From assembly GCA_934370925.1 (NCBI GenBank), contig CAKRNG010000014.1:1-48273 (forward strand): DNA of 48,273 bases, in the 5' to 3' direction. This document shows, piece after piece, positions 15,819 to 24,911 of the stretch. A model generated the notes under the pieces. That model worked only from the letters and a program-made list of their open reading frames with translations, was not told the DNA's origin and ran no database searches. The first letter of the stretch is position 1; every line of letters begins with the position of its first letter. A program made the position numbers and the translations under genes. Source of the stretch: an uncultured Lacticaseibacillus sp. Its GTDB lineage: Bacteria > Bacillota > Bacilli > Lactobacillales > Lactobacillaceae.

Positions 15819-16442
15819 GTGACGAGAAGACGAAAGAAGCGTGGTGGTGGCTCACTTGGGGTGATGGCGGTTGTCATTGCACTCATCATTGGCGTGCTCA
15901 CGGTGGTTGGTCAATATGAACATGGGGTGCAGGTGGCGGACGAAGCGGCGGCATCATCCAGTGCCGCCGCACTTGCAAAGAAGCAGGCGTTCATTGAAGA
16001 CCTTGCGCCTTACGCTCAGACGCTCAAGACGAACTATGGTGTTTTACCTAGCATTACGTTGGCGCAGGCGATTATTGAAAGCAATTGGGGAACGAGTGCG
16101 CTCGCGGCTAAGTACCATAACCTGTTTGGCGTTAAGGCGACGTCTAGCCAGGCAGGACAAGAAATGACGACGCAAGAGTATGTGAACGGGACTTGGAAAA
16201 CCGTTACGGCACGCTTCCGGAGTTACTCAAATAACTATTCATCCATGCGGGAGCACGCACAATTGCTGGCGCAGGGGACGACATGGAACGCGAACCAGTA
16301 CGCAAGCGTCATGAAGGCCACGAATTATAAGGACGCGGCCAATGCGCTACAAAAGTCGGGGTACGCAACGGATCCAGGCTATGCTGCAAAACTTATTCGG
16401 GTGGTCGAACAGTACCACTTAGCAAAGTATGACGGCGAATAA
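15819..16442 (+). CDS. Membrane-anchored GH73 N-acetylglucosaminidase
   Basis: A peptidoglycan hydrolase that likely cuts the GlcNAc-MurNAc bond. I choose the GTG at 15819, because AACGGAGGTG (15801-15810) is well spaced before it. That gives 207 residues. A very basic N-terminus (MTRRRKKRGGG) and a hydrophobic segment (about 13-31) act as signal anchor. An Ala/Ser linker (40-55) leads to the FlgJ/LytG-like domain with the catalytic Glu87 in QAIIESNWGTS, NLFGVKA and the YxxSMxxHAxLL-like stretch YSSMREHAQLL. No separate wall-binding domain is present, so it acts close to the membrane. Confidence 0.9.
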   Translation: MTRRRKKRGGGSLGVMAVVIALIIGVLTVVGQYEHGVQVADEAAASSSAAALAKKQAFIEDLAPYAQTLKTNYGVLPSITLAQAIIESNWGTSALAAKYHNLFGVKATSSQAGQEMTTQEYVNGTWKTVTARFRSYSNNYSSMREHAQLLAQGTTWNANQYASVMKATNYKDAANALQKSGYATDPGYAAKLIRVVEQYHLAKYDGE

Positions 16443-16498
16443 ACGGGCAGTTGCAGCACGTTTTTCGCACAACACGATAAGCAAATTACCCTCAGCGA

Positions 16499-16536
16499 CG
16501 GCCATGCCCAAATTTTATCGGGTGTGGCCGTTTTTC
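16499..16536 (+). terminator. Terminator after the GH73 gene
   Basis: A 12-base stem with two mismatches (16499-16510 with 16521-16532) has a 10-base loop and is followed by five T. Confidence 0.75.
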
Positions 16537-16639
16537 ATTAGGTCGAGCTCAGTCTGGTTTTTATAAAACACACGGTGATGTTCTCGTGGTATGGGAATAA
16601 TGTTCGGCTTTAGGATGTGCACAAATGCAAGTTTGGACG

Positions 16640-16667
16640 AATAATGGCGTATGTAAACGCCATTATT
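16640..16667. other. Hairpin upstream of xpt
   Basis: An 11-bp perfect stem AATAATGGCGT / ACGCCATTATT with a 6-base loop. It may be another terminator before the xpt promoter. No further gene is seen in 16443-16834. Confidence 0.5.
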
Positions 16668-16722
16668 TGCGTTTTGCGGGCGATTTACGAATGCACGTGG
16701 CAAAAATCGCCAAAATGGTAAT

Positions 16723-16766
16723 ATTTCCGAATGAAAACTTGATTAATGTACGTGATATTCGTTTGT
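16723..16766 (+). promoter_or_regulatory. PurR-box-like pair upstream of xpt
   Basis: Box 1 (16723-16735) begins ATTTCCGAA, matching 10 of 13 positions of the Firmicutes PurBox AWWWCCGAACWWT. Box 2 lies inverted at 16754-16766 with CGAA on the minus strand, matching 9 of 13. The 18-bp gap and inverted orientation resemble Bacillus PurR operators. Box 2 overlaps the -35 element. The leader after the promoter is only about 36 bases, too short for a purine riboswitch. Whether the cognate PurR acts as repressor or activator here is not visible. Confidence 0.6.
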
Positions 16767-16791
16767 AAGCAACGAAACTTTGTGTTAATCT
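16763..16791 (+). promoter_or_regulatory. Promoter of xpt-pbuX
   Basis: TTGTAA (16763-16768), 17 bases, then TAATCT (16786-16791) with an extended TG at 16783-16784. The transcript would start near 16799. Confidence 0.6.
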
Positions 16792-16834
16792 AAGTAACAA
16801 TCTCAAAAAAAATATAAAGTGGAGGGATATTCGG

Positions 16835-17419
16835 GTGAAGCTGCTTGAAGATCGTATTCGTAAAGATGGCGTTGTACTAGGAGCCGATGTGCTTAAGGTG
16901 GACAACTTCCTGAATCATCAGGTGGATCCAGACTTGATGCAAGCCATGGGTCAGGAATTCTACAACCAGTTCAAGGATTCCAAGATTACTAAGATTTTGA
17001 CGGTTGAAAGTTCGGGGATTGCCCCTGCTTTTGCAACCGCTTTGGCTTTCCATGTCCCTCTCGTTTTTGCCCGGAAACACAAGTCCCTGACCCTTAAGGA
17101 CGATATGTATACCGCAACGGTTTACTCTTTCACGAAGCAGACCAGCAACACCATTGCGATTGCAAAGAAATTCCTGAATGCCGATGACAAGGTGCTAATC
17201 ATTGATGACTTCCTTGCAAATGGGCAGGCAGTTCAGGGGTTAACGGATATCATTAAGGATGCCGGTGCTGAAACAGTTGGTGCCGGAATCGTGATTGAGA
17301 AGACTTTCCAGAAGGGGCGTAAGATGTTCGACGATCAGGGGGTCCGTGTTGTCTCCCTCGCCCGCATCGCAGCCTTTGAAGACGGTCAGGTAGTCTTCGC
17401 CGACGAACAGGACGCATAA
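16835..17419 (+). CDS. xpt: Xanthine phosphoribosyltransferase
   Basis: Salvages xanthine to XMP with PRPP in the cytoplasm. The 194-residue length is typical. It opens with MKLLEDRIRKDG and VDNFLNHQVDP as in Bacillus Xpt. The PRPP-binding loop VLIIDDFLANGQA is at about residues 123-135, and a xanthine-pocket region with ESSGIAPA is near 51-58. The GTG start has GGAGGG at 16821-16826. It is followed after 10 bases by the xanthine permease gene, so uptake and salvage are coupled in one operon. Confidence 0.95.
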   Translation: MKLLEDRIRKDGVVLGADVLKVDNFLNHQVDPDLMQAMGQEFYNQFKDSKITKILTVESSGIAPAFATALAFHVPLVFARKHKSLTLKDDMYTATVYSFTKQTSNTIAIAKKFLNADDKVLIIDDFLANGQAVQGLTDIIKDAGAETVGAGIVIEKTFQKGRKMFDDQGVRVVSLARIAAFEDGQVVFADEQDA

Positions 17420-17429
17420 GGGGGGAATC

Positions 17430-18758
17430 ATGGAACGCAAATACGAGGTTTCCAACCCAAAAGCGGCAGTTCTAGGAATTCAGCACCTGCTCGCAATGTA
17501 TTCTGGCTCCATCCTAGTTCCCATTCTGATTGGCGCGTCACTACACTTTAGCGCGGAACAGATGACTTATTTAGTTTCAATCGATATTTTTATGTGTGGT
17601 GTCGCAACTGCGCTTCAACTGTTCGCGAACAAGGTGTTTGGGATTGGGTTGCCCGTTATTCTGGGGTGTGCGGTTCAGGCCGTAACGCCGCTGATTATGA
17701 TTGGGCAGAAGTATGATTTCCAAACCATGTACGGAGCCATCATCGCGGCCGGATTCTTTGTTTTCCTAATTAGTGGTTTGTTTGCGAAAATGCGGAAGTT
17801 ATTCCCACCACTTGTAACGGGAACCTTGATTACGGTGATTGGGTTGTCCTTGATTCCGGTCGCCTTTCAGAATATTGGTGGGGGCGACACGGCGGCCAAG
17901 ACTTACGGTGACTTGCAGAACTTGGCGGTTGCCGGGATTACGATTCTGCTCATTATCGGGATTAACGTTTGGGGCCGTGGCTTCATTCGCTCGATTGCCA
18001 TCCTGATTGGGCTGGTCGTGGGCACACTGCTTGCGGGCGCGATGGGGATGGTCAGTCTTTCTCCCGTTGCGGAAGCGAGTTGGTTCCACATTCCAACGCC
18101 ATTTTACTTTGGTACGCCAAAGTTCGAGTGGAGTTCAATTCTGACGATGGTGCTCATTTCGCTGGTCTCAATGGTTGAAAGTACGGGGGTATTCTTCGCA
18201 CTTGGCGACATTATGGGCCGTAAAATTACATCAGATGACCTGAAGCGTGGGTACCGTGCGGAAGGAATTGCCGTGATGCTCGGGGGGCTGTTCAACACCT
18301 TCCCGTACACGACCTTCAGCCAGAATGTTGGTCTGGTTCAGTTATCCGGGATTAAGAGTCGTAAACCGGTCATTTTCTCGGCTGGATTTCTGATTCTACT
18401 GGGATTGTTGCCGAAGATTGGGGCACTTGCCACCATCATTCCAGATCCCGTCCTTGGGGGTGCCATGCTCGTGATGTTCGGGATGGTGGCCGTTCAGGGA
18501 ATCCGCATGCTGCAGCAGGTGGACTTCCACAACGACCGTAACCTGCTCGTGACGGCCATCTCCATCGGTTTGGGGTTGGGTGTGACGGTTGAACCTAACA
18601 TTGTGCAGTTCTTACCAAAAACGATGCAGTTGTTCTGTTCATCAGGGATTCTGATGGCAAGCCTGTCCGCGGTACTTTTGAATCTATTGTTCAACGCACA
18701 GAAGCCAGAGCCAGAAATGGAAAGTGCCACTGGGTTGAACGAATCTGAAGACGATTAG
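17430..18758 (+). CDS. pbuX: Xanthine permease (NCS2 family)
   Basis: A proton-linked purine importer of 442 residues with about 12 to 14 membrane segments. Family features are the N-terminal LGIQHLLAMYSGSILVP (about 11-27), the QAVTPL stretch near 80, the conserved MVESTGVFFALGD (about 248-260) and NTFPYTTFSQNVGLVQLSG (about 286-304), which forms part of the substrate path. Xanthine specificity is inferred from the operon with xpt. The start follows GGGGGG. After it I see no strong terminator before purK. Confidence 0.93.
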   Translation: MERKYEVSNPKAAVLGIQHLLAMYSGSILVPILIGASLHFSAEQMTYLVSIDIFMCGVATALQLFANKVFGIGLPVILGCAVQAVTPLIMIGQKYDFQTMYGAIIAAGFFVFLISGLFAKMRKLFPPLVTGTLITVIGLSLIPVAFQNIGGGDTAAKTYGDLQNLAVAGITILLIIGINVWGRGFIRSIAILIGLVVGTLLAGAMGMVSLSPVAEASWFHIPTPFYFGTPKFEWSSILTMVLISLVSMVESTGVFFALGDIMGRKITSDDLKRGYRAEGIAVMLGGLFNTFPYTTFSQNVGLVQLSGIKSRKPVIFSAGFLILLGLLPKIGALATIIPDPVLGGAMLVMFGMVAVQGIRMLQQVDFHNDRNLLVTAISIGLGLGVTVEPNIVQFLPKTMQLFCSSGILMASLSAVLLNLLFNAQKPEPEMESATGLNESEDD

Positions 18759-18918
18759 TTTTTGTTAAATTAACGGCAAAACGCGTTCTTTCACAAATTA
18801 ATAACGGCACATGGTAGACGAAAGCTGCTGTGTGTCGTTTAATTGTTTATAGAGGGCTTTCGAACGCTCAATAAACAGACGGGTCATGTTTGTGACCAGT
18901 GATGGGAGGATTGCGATT

Positions 18919-20043
18919 ATGCCAGGATTTATCGCACCGGGTGCAACAATTGGCATTATCGGTGGTGACATCGGCGCTTACCAGTTGGCACGTGCAGCCA
19001 GTCATATTGGCATGCAGGTGGTCGTGCTGGCCCCTACCGCAGACGCGATTGCGTTGCGTGCGGCAGATGTGCAGATTATTGGCACCGACCGAACGGCTTA
19101 CGCTAAGTTGCAGGTGATGGCGGATGCAGTTACCTTTAGTGATGAGAAGGTGGTCAATGCCGACTTCTTGAACGAGCGTTTCACGCCTGCCCAAGTTCCA
19201 AGTGGCACGGACATCTTGTCAATGACGCAGGACCGTTATTTAGAGAAGGTCTTTTTGGAAGATCTGAACATGAATGTGTTGCCATATGGTCAGGTGATTA
19301 CGCCAGACGATATCGATAAGGTTGTGGCATCGGTGGGCTACCCCAGCATTCTGAAACCTATCCAAAAGGGAATCGGCGCGGATCAGCAGCTTCTAATCGA
19401 GAGTGACGTGGACGTTTGGCGGGCACGCGGATTGTTGCAGAAGCGCCCATACATGTTGGAAGCTTGGCTCACCAAACCACGTGAACTCGCGGTGACGTGT
19501 GTGAAGACAGCAGACGGGTTGCAAGTGTTTCCGGTTGTGGAAAATCAGTTTGTTCGGCGACAGTTGCAGGCCACCATTGCGCCCGCGCAGATTGAACCGG
19601 ATGCCGTGATGGAAGTTCTGCGGATTGCGGAAACCATTGGGGAACACCTGAATTATACTGGGGTTTTTGCCATTGAATTCTTCTACACGACGGAGGGGGG
19701 CTTGTACGTGAAGCGCTTGTCACCTGGACCACGTCCTGGTGGCGATGTGCTCCGTTCCCTCACAAACCGGACACAATATGCGATGCACATCCGCGCAATT
19801 GCGGGGTGGCCAATCCCGACTGTGCCCGTTCATGGCGAGGCGGTTATGTTGCCCCTCCGACCTGAACAGGAAGAAGCCATCGCCACGCAGATTCAGATTA
19901 AACCAGAATGGCGCTGGCAGTTTTTCCCACGGGGCAGTAACCCAGTTGGACAGCTGATTGTCCCTGGATCCTTGAAACAAACCTTTAACGCAATTGAGGC
20001 AACCGAGTTATTTAGCCTCAAGGACGACGAGACAGCGAACTAA
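18919..20043 (+). CDS. purK: N5-carboxyaminoimidazole ribonucleotide synthase (ATPase subunit)
   Basis: Carboxylates AIR with ATP and bicarbonate in purine synthesis. I choose the ATG at 18919, because TGGGAGGA (18903-18910) precedes it. An ATG at 18886 has no ribosome site. The 374-residue protein has the N-terminal pre-ATP-grasp motif [20 protein letters not shown] and an ATP-grasp core with [16 protein letters not shown]. Its ending, [10 protein letters not shown] and [14 protein letters not shown], corresponds to the usual RPHNSGH region in altered form, so this may be a divergent paralog. purE, its normal partner, is not in the window, and purB follows. Confidence 0.8.
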   Translation: MPGFIAPGATIGIIGGDIGAYQLARAASHIGMQVVVLAPTADAIALRAADVQIIGTDRTAYAKLQVMADAVTFSDEKVVNADFLNERFTPAQVPSGTDILSMTQDRYLEKVFLEDLNMNVLPYGQVITPDDIDKVVASVGYPSILKPIQKGIGADQQLLIESDVDVWRARGLLQKRPYMLEAWLTKPRELAVTCVKTADGLQVFPVVENQFVRRQLQATIAPAQIEPDAVMEVLRIAETIGEHLNYTGVFAIEFFYTTEGGLYVKRLSPGPRPGGDVLRSLTNRTQYAMHIRAIAGWPIPTVPVHGEAVMLPLRPEQEEAIATQIQIKPEWRWQFFPRGSNPVGQLIVPGSLKQTFNAIEATELFSLKDDETAN

Positions 20044-20117
20044 ACGTACCTAGTGAAGTAGATTTGAGACATTTCGTTCCAGAAGAGAAGCAGGTTCGAC
20101 ATCTAGGAGGAAGAAGA

Positions 20118-21413
20118 TTGATTTCACGTTATAGCCGTCCCGATATGGCGGCAGTATGGACTGTGGCAAACCGTTACCAAGCATGGCTGGAAGTTGAAAT
20201 TCTGGCAGTCGAGGCGCACGCATCACTCGGGATTATTCCTGAAGCAGACGCAGCGGCTGTTCGGCGCAACGCGAAGGTGGACGCCGATGAAGTGGCCCGA
20301 ATCGAACTCGAAACGCGGCATGACGTGGTAGCATTCACCCGTGCCGTCTCCGAAACGCTTGGTGACGAGAAGAAGTGGGTGCACTACGGGTTGACGAGTA
20401 CCGATGTGGTTGATACCGCGCAGGGCTACCTCTTCAAGCAGGCCGACGCCATTTTGCGCCAAGATATCGTGGACTTGATGGATGTAATCGGGAAGCGCGC
20501 CCGTGAATTCAAGGATACCGCCATGATGGGACGGACACACGGGGTTCACGCAGAACCCACCACGTTCGGTTTAGTTCTGGCCACGTGGTACTCCGAGATG
20601 AAGCGGAACCTTGCTCGTTTCGATGAAGCAGCGGATGAGGTGGAAGCTGGGAAAATTAGTGGCGCTGTGGGAACGTTCGCCAACACGCCACCAGCCGTCG
20701 AAGCCTACGTGACGAAACACCTTGGGATTCGCGCTCAGGAAATTTCCACGCAGATTCTGCCCCGTGACTTGCATGCACGTTACATCCAGACACTGAGCCT
20801 GATTGCCAGCTCCGTTGAACGGTTCGCTACGCAGATTCGGCACATGCAGCGCACTGAAGTCCATGAAGTGGAAGAACACTTCAACAAGGGGCAGAAGGGG
20901 AGCTCCGCAATGCCACACAAGCGTAACCCGATTTCCTCCGAAAACGTCTCGGGTCTCGCCCGTGTGATTCGCGGTTACCAGACGGCGGCACTTGAGGACA
21001 TGAATCTCTGGCACGAACGGGATATCAGTCACTCTTCCGCTGAACGGATGATTTTGCCTGATGCAACGGGGCTACTCGATTACATTTTGCACCGGTTTAC
21101 GGGTATTATGGAAAACTTGGACGTCTTCCCAGAACGGATGTTGGCCAACATGAACGCAACGCACGGCTTGATTTACAGCCAGCGCTTCATGCTTGCATTG
21201 ATTGACAAGGGTGGCCTTAGTCGTGAAGCGGCGTACGATTTGGTACAGCCAATGACGGCGAAGGCTTGGGATGAAGGCAAGGACTTCCGGACGCTGATTG
21301 AGGCAAATCCTAAGGTGACGGCGGTGCTGAAGGATGAAGACATTGCAGACGCCTTCGACTACCATTACCACTTACAACACGTCGACGAAATCTTCAAACG
21401 CATCGGACTATAG
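20118..21413 (+). CDS. purB: Adenylosuccinate lyase
   Basis: Splits SAICAR to AICAR and adenylosuccinate to AMP, both releasing fumarate. I choose the TTG at 20118, giving [10 protein letters not shown], the usual N-terminus of Firmicutes PurB, with TAGGAGG at 20104-20110. The 431-residue protein carries [23 protein letters not shown] with the catalytic His, and the superfamily signature [18 protein letters not shown] (about 263-280). It lies 74 bases after purK, probably in the same transcript, and is closed by a very strong terminator. Confidence 0.95.
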   Translation: MISRYSRPDMAAVWTVANRYQAWLEVEILAVEAHASLGIIPEADAAAVRRNAKVDADEVARIELETRHDVVAFTRAVSETLGDEKKWVHYGLTSTDVVDTAQGYLFKQADAILRQDIVDLMDVIGKRAREFKDTAMMGRTHGVHAEPTTFGLVLATWYSEMKRNLARFDEAADEVEAGKISGAVGTFANTPPAVEAYVTKHLGIRAQEISTQILPRDLHARYIQTLSLIASSVERFATQIRHMQRTEVHEVEEHFNKGQKGSSAMPHKRNPISSENVSGLARVIRGYQTAALEDMNLWHERDISHSSAERMILPDATGLLDYILHRFTGIMENLDVFPERMLANMNATHGLIYSQRFMLALIDKGGLSREAAYDLVQPMTAKAWDEGKDFRTLIEANPKVTAVLKDEDIADAFDYHYHLQHVDEIFKRIGL

Positions 21414-21459
21414 TTGGCGAGGGGCGGCCCGTTGAGCTAATGTTGAGTCAGTAAGCGAC

Positions 21460-21516
21460 AATAGGACCGTTCCACCAATCCCCGTACTTGGGATTGGTGG
21501 AACGGTCCTATTTTGT
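21460..21516. terminator. Very strong bidirectional terminator
   Basis: A perfect 23-bp stem (21460-21482 with 21490-21512) has a 7-base loop and is followed by TTTTG. It lies between convergent purB and yigZ. Confidence 0.9.
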
Positions 21517-21540
21517 GTTTCTTTTCAACCGGGCAGAAGC

Positions 21541-22167
21541 CTACAACGGTACCTCTGCAGTTCGGGAGGTGCCGATGGTGAAGGTGGCCTTGGCGTTTGT
21601 TAGGTTGGTGAGGGCTTCCTGAACCTTTGCCAACTGGTCTGCATCTAGGAAGACGTGTACCGTGACGTTTTCCGTGAAGTCGTTGCTGTCTACTGGGATT
21701 TGTTCAGTTCTTAGGTAGTTGTCAACAAGTTGATAAGTCGCGTAATCTGTTGTAATTGCGAGGTCTTGTTGGTTAACCAGCGTGACGAGGCCGACCGTCG
21801 CGATGGCGCTGGTGACCGCCTCCGTGTATGCGCGGATGAGGCCCGATGCACCAAGTTTGATGCCCCCGAAGTAGCGGGTTGTCACGGCGACGACATTGCT
21901 GACGTCGTGAACCGTGAGCCCGCGGAGCGTTGGGGCGCCGGATGTGCCGCTGGGTTCACCATCGTCGCTGGCGCGTTCGACGGAAACTGGCCAACCGATG
22001 CGGGCCGCCCAGACGTTGTGGTTTGCCTTGCGATTGGCTTGCCGAATTTGGGCAACGAAAGCTTCGGCGTCTTCGGGCGTGCTTACCCGTTGTAGCGAAG
22101 TGATGAAGCGGGATTTTTTGATGATAATTTCATTTTCGCCGGAATGAGCGATGGTAATTCGTGCCAT
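21541..22167 (-). CDS. yigZ: YigZ/IMPACT-family protein
   Basis: A 208-residue member of the UPF0029/IMPACT family. The N-terminal domain (about 1-125) holds the conserved KKSRFITSLQRV, SDDGEPSGTSGAPTL (about 67-81) and TRYFGGIKLGASGLIRAY (about 96-113). The C-terminal DUF1949-type domain follows. The cellular role is not established; the eukaryotic relative IMPACT affects translation control. The start codon lies 32 bases from the comFA start on the other strand, a divergent pairing common in Firmicutes. Confidence 0.92.
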   Translation of the reverse strand: MARITIAHSGENEIIIKKSRFITSLQRVSTPEDAEAFVAQIRQANRKANHNVWAARIGWPVSVERASDDGEPSGTSGAPTLRGLTVHDVSNVVAVTTRYFGGIKLGASGLIRAYTEAVTSAIATVGLVTLVNQQDLAITTDYATYQLVDNYLRTEQIPVDSNDFTENVTVHVFLDADQLAKVQEALTNLTNAKATFTIGTSRTAEVPL

Positions 22168-22199
22168 TTTTTGCGTAATCTCCTATGAGGTGAATGCGA

Positions 22200-23495
22200 G
22201 TGGAAATGAGAAATGACGTTGCGGGGCAACAATTAACGGATGCCGAGGTTGACTGGTTGAACGTGTCACCCTTGATTTTAGCACAAGAAACGCCAATCCC
22301 GGTGATTACCCAAAGCGGACGGCATGCACAATGTCACCGTTGTGGGACGCGATTTAATGTGGTTGATCAGCAGTTGCCGAACGGGACGGTTTATTGTCCG
22401 GGGTGCATCACGATGGGACGGGTCACGAACCGAGACCAGTTGTGGCGTTTTTCGTCCGTTCCTTGGCCGAAGAAGCCCGTACAAATGAGTTGGACGGGTC
22501 AATTGACGCCGGCCCAAACAAATGTTGCGGCGGAATTGGTGCAATCTTATCGTGAAGGCACCGACCGCTTGCTCTGGGCGGTGACGGGGGCGGGCAAGAC
22601 GGAAATGTTGTTTCGGGTTTTAGAGGCAGCACTGGCAGACGGCGAACGCGTTGCCGTGGTGTCGCCCCGAGTGGATGTTATTCTGGAATTGGCCCCGCGA
22701 TTGGCCGCGGCGTTTGCGGATGTGCCACTAGCCGTACGTTATGGGGCGAGCGGGCCGGTCCCAGTCACGCAATTACTTGTGGCGACGGTGCACCAGCTCA
22801 TGCGTTACCACAAGGCGTTCGGACTCGTGATTGTGGATGAGGTTGATGCCTTTCCGTTCGCAACGGATCCGATGATGTTGCGTATTGTGCGTTCAGCAGC
22901 AAAAGGTAGCGTCATTTTCTTAACGGCCACGCCGGGTCGCTCCCTCTTGCGGGCGGTGACCCGGCACCAGTTGGCAGCGAGTTACTTGCCCCGGCGCTTT
23001 CACGGTCACCCATTACCGGTTCCGCAAATTAAACTATTGCCTAAGCCCGTTACGTTTGGCCCGAAGCACCGGGCGATTGTTTCCCGGGTAATGAAGCAAG
23101 TGGCATGCCTGCTGGTCTTCGTTCCGGCAATTGCACAATTGAAGCCCGTTCAGGAAGCACTCGCCAAGATGGGAATCACCAGCTTAACCGTTCATGCGGG
23201 TGAACCTGAACGGGAGGCCCGGGTGCGGGCGCTACGTGAGGGACGCATTCATGTTTTGGTGACAACATCCATTTTGGAACGTGGGGTGACCTTTTACAAT
23301 TGTGGCGTGGTGGTGCTCCAGGCGGACGCACCACTCTTTTCAACGTCGGCGTTGGTCCAAATGGCGGGGCGGGCAGGTCGCAGCAAGGAACATCCCGATG
23401 ATCCGGTGGTGTTTATTTGTGCAAATTATACGTTAGCAATTCACCGTGCAGTACGTCAGATTACAGGGTTAAATCGACGAGGGCGAGCAGGATGA
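22200..23495 (+). CDS. comFA: ComFA, DNA-uptake helicase-like ATPase
   Basis: A membrane-associated DEAD-like translocase that helps pull single-stranded DNA into competent cells. I favour the GTG at 22200, because GAGGTG (22187-22192) is 7 bases before it. The ATG at 22194 is too near. The 431-residue protein has a zinc-binding segment CHRCGTRFN...YCPGC (about 45-68), Walker A AVTGAGKTE (near 127), motif II VDEVDAF, motif III LTATPGRS and a C-terminal helicase domain with QMAGRAGRS. The stop overlaps the comFC start as ATGA. No competence sigma box is convincing upstream. Confidence 0.92.
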   Translation: MEMRNDVAGQQLTDAEVDWLNVSPLILAQETPIPVITQSGRHAQCHRCGTRFNVVDQQLPNGTVYCPGCITMGRVTNRDQLWRFSSVPWPKKPVQMSWTGQLTPAQTNVAAELVQSYREGTDRLLWAVTGAGKTEMLFRVLEAALADGERVAVVSPRVDVILELAPRLAAAFADVPLAVRYGASGPVPVTQLLVATVHQLMRYHKAFGLVIVDEVDAFPFATDPMMLRIVRSAAKGSVIFLTATPGRSLLRAVTRHQLAASYLPRRFHGHPLPVPQIKLLPKPVTFGPKHRAIVSRVMKQVACLLVFVPAIAQLKPVQEALAKMGITSLTVHAGEPEREARVRALREGRIHVLVTTSILERGVTFYNCGVVVLQADAPLFSTSALVQMAGRAGRSKEHPDDPVVFICANYTLAIHRAVRQITGLNRRGRAG

Positions 23496-24169
23496 GGTGT
23501 CGTCAGTGCAATCAGCGCCTCCTGTCACACTATGCACTCAATCGGTTGGTTGATGGGCGTCCACTTGACCCGGTGACGCTGTGTGAGTCGTGTCAGGCAT
23601 TGTTTGACCGGATTGCAACACGTCCCTGTTGTCCGGATTGTGGGCGGGCGGTGGGACCCGAGCGTTGTCGTGATTGTGTTCGGTGGTTCACAATGGGTGT
23701 CGAGTCGCTGCATAACCGTGCTTTTTTTACTTATAATGACGCGATGAAGGCGTGGATGGAACAATATAAGGGGATGGGGGACTACCGGATGCGTGACGCT
23801 TTCTTGCCTGAAGTCAACCAACTGCGCCGTTTGCGGGGATTTGCATTCGTGCCACTGACAACGGAGCCGGGACATTTTGACAAGCGCGGTTTTGATCCCG
23901 TCGTGGGGTTATTTGACGCGCTTCCATTACAACTGTGGTTGCGGAAGCAGAATACCGAAATGCCCCAAGCAAAGAAGAACCGCGCAGCCAGACTGAAGAC
24001 GCCGCAAAGTTTCCAAGTGGTTGCCGCACCGAACGAAATGAATCGCTTCAAGCAAATTTGTTTGCTAGACGACCTGTACACAACGGGACGTACCTTACAC
24101 CATGCAGCGGCAGCAATCCGTGCGGCGGGCTATTCGGGACGTGTTATTTCACGTTCGCTCATTCGTTAA
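23492..24169 (+). CDS. comFC: ComFC phosphoribosyltransferase-like competence protein
   Basis: A 225-residue partner of ComFA. The ATG at 23492 overlaps the comFA stop by four bases. Two or more zinc-binding pairs are seen near the N-terminus (CRQC at residues 3-6, CESC, CCPDCGR and CRDC within about 35-65). A type I phosphoribosyltransferase domain contains KRGFDPV and the PRPP loop LLDDLYTTGRT (about 190-200). Known family members are needed for full transformation; whether they bind PRPP is unclear. In lactobacilli this operon is often present even where natural transformation has not been shown. Confidence 0.92.
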   Translation: MRCRQCNQRLLSHYALNRLVDGRPLDPVTLCESCQALFDRIATRPCCPDCGRAVGPERCRDCVRWFTMGVESLHNRAFFTYNDAMKAWMEQYKGMGDYRMRDAFLPEVNQLRRLRGFAFVPLTTEPGHFDKRGFDPVVGLFDALPLQLWLRKQNTEMPQAKKNRAARLKTPQSFQVVAAPNEMNRFKQICLLDDLYTTGRTLHHAAAAIRAAGYSGRVISRSLIR

Positions 24170-24189
24170 CAAAGAATTCGTGAAAACGT

Positions 24190-24218
24190 TTGTATTCCGA
24201 ACCTGAGCTTAGTATAAT
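24190..24218 (+). promoter_or_regulatory. Promoter of hpf, possible cre overlap
   Basis: TTGTAT (24190-24195), 17 bases, then a perfect TATAAT (24213-24218). A cre-like sequence TGAAAACGTTTGTA (24181-24194) overlaps the -35 region but misses two conserved positions, so CcpA control is only possible. The leader then contains GGAAG/CTTCC and GCTACC/GGTAGC hairpins before the start codon. Confidence 0.7.
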
Positions 24219-24286
24219 TAAGACAAGGAAGGAAACTTCCTGGTACCTGCTACCCAAAAAGCGGTAGCCGAAAGGGGAGAATTTTT

Positions 24287-24844
24287 ATGCTTACTTACAA
24301 TGTCCGTGGTGAAAATATCGAGGTCACTGAAGCGATTCGAAGTTACGTTGAAAAACGTATCAGCAAGTTGAATAAGTACTTTACCGATTCAACGCAGGCA
24401 ATCGCCCACGTCAACTTGAAGGTGTATTCGAACAAGAACGCCAAGGTTGAAGTGACAATTCCAATGCCATTTATCACATTGCGTGCAGAAGAAACCAGCC
24501 CCGACCTGTATGCATCTGTTGATTTGGTAACGGATAAGTTGGAACGTCAGATCCGCAAGTTCAAGACCAAGATTAACCGTAAGTCACGTGAAAAGGGCTT
24601 CCCTGAATTCACAGCTGCGCCAGTGGAGGCAGCAGACGGTGCAGAAGAAACCGACGCACCAGATTTGACGGTTGTTCGGACCAAGCGTGTTTCCTTGAAG
24701 CCAATGGACTCACAGGAAGCAATCTTACAGATGGACATGCTCGGCCACAACTTCTTCATCTTTGAAGATGCAGAAACAAACGGTACCAGCATTGTTTACC
24801 GTCGTCGCGATGGGCGTTACGGCCTGATTGAAACCGACGAATAA
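24287..24844 (+). CDS. hpf: Ribosome hibernation promoting factor, long form
   Basis: Binds the 30S decoding region and dimerises ribosomes to 100S in stationary phase. The 185-residue length is that of long HPF. The N-terminal S30AE domain (about 1-100, with basic KRISKLNKYF and the RKSREKGF run) is followed by a variable acidic linker (about 105-125). The C-terminal dimerisation domain (about 128-185) has VVRTKRVSLKPMDSQEAILQMDMLGHNFFIF. The ribosome site is AAAGGGGAGA. It has its own strong promoter and terminator. Confidence 0.95.
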   Translation: MLTYNVRGENIEVTEAIRSYVEKRISKLNKYFTDSTQAIAHVNLKVYSNKNAKVEVTIPMPFITLRAEETSPDLYASVDLVTDKLERQIRKFKTKINRKSREKGFPEFTAAPVEAADGAEETDAPDLTVVRTKRVSLKPMDSQEAILQMDMLGHNFFIFEDAETNGTSIVYRRRDGRYGLIETDE

Positions 24845-24870
24845 GCAATTAAATTAAATATGAATTTTTG

Positions 24871-24904
24871 AAAGGCGCCGGACAAAAATGTCCGGTGCCT
24901 TTTT
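24871..24904 (+). terminator. Terminator of hpf
   Basis: A 13-base stem with one G-T or mismatch position (24871-24883 with 24890-24902) around AAAAAT, followed by T's. Confidence 0.88.
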
Positions 24905-24911
24905 GCGGGCA

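Noticed and set aside
18759..18918. PurR box or purine riboswitch before purK
   Set aside because: One CGAAC occurs, but no second inverted box at the right distance and no aptamer-like fold was seen.
22130..22199. ComX/SigH-type competence promoter before comFA
   Set aside because: I looked for a TACGAATA-like box and found only poor matches on either strand.
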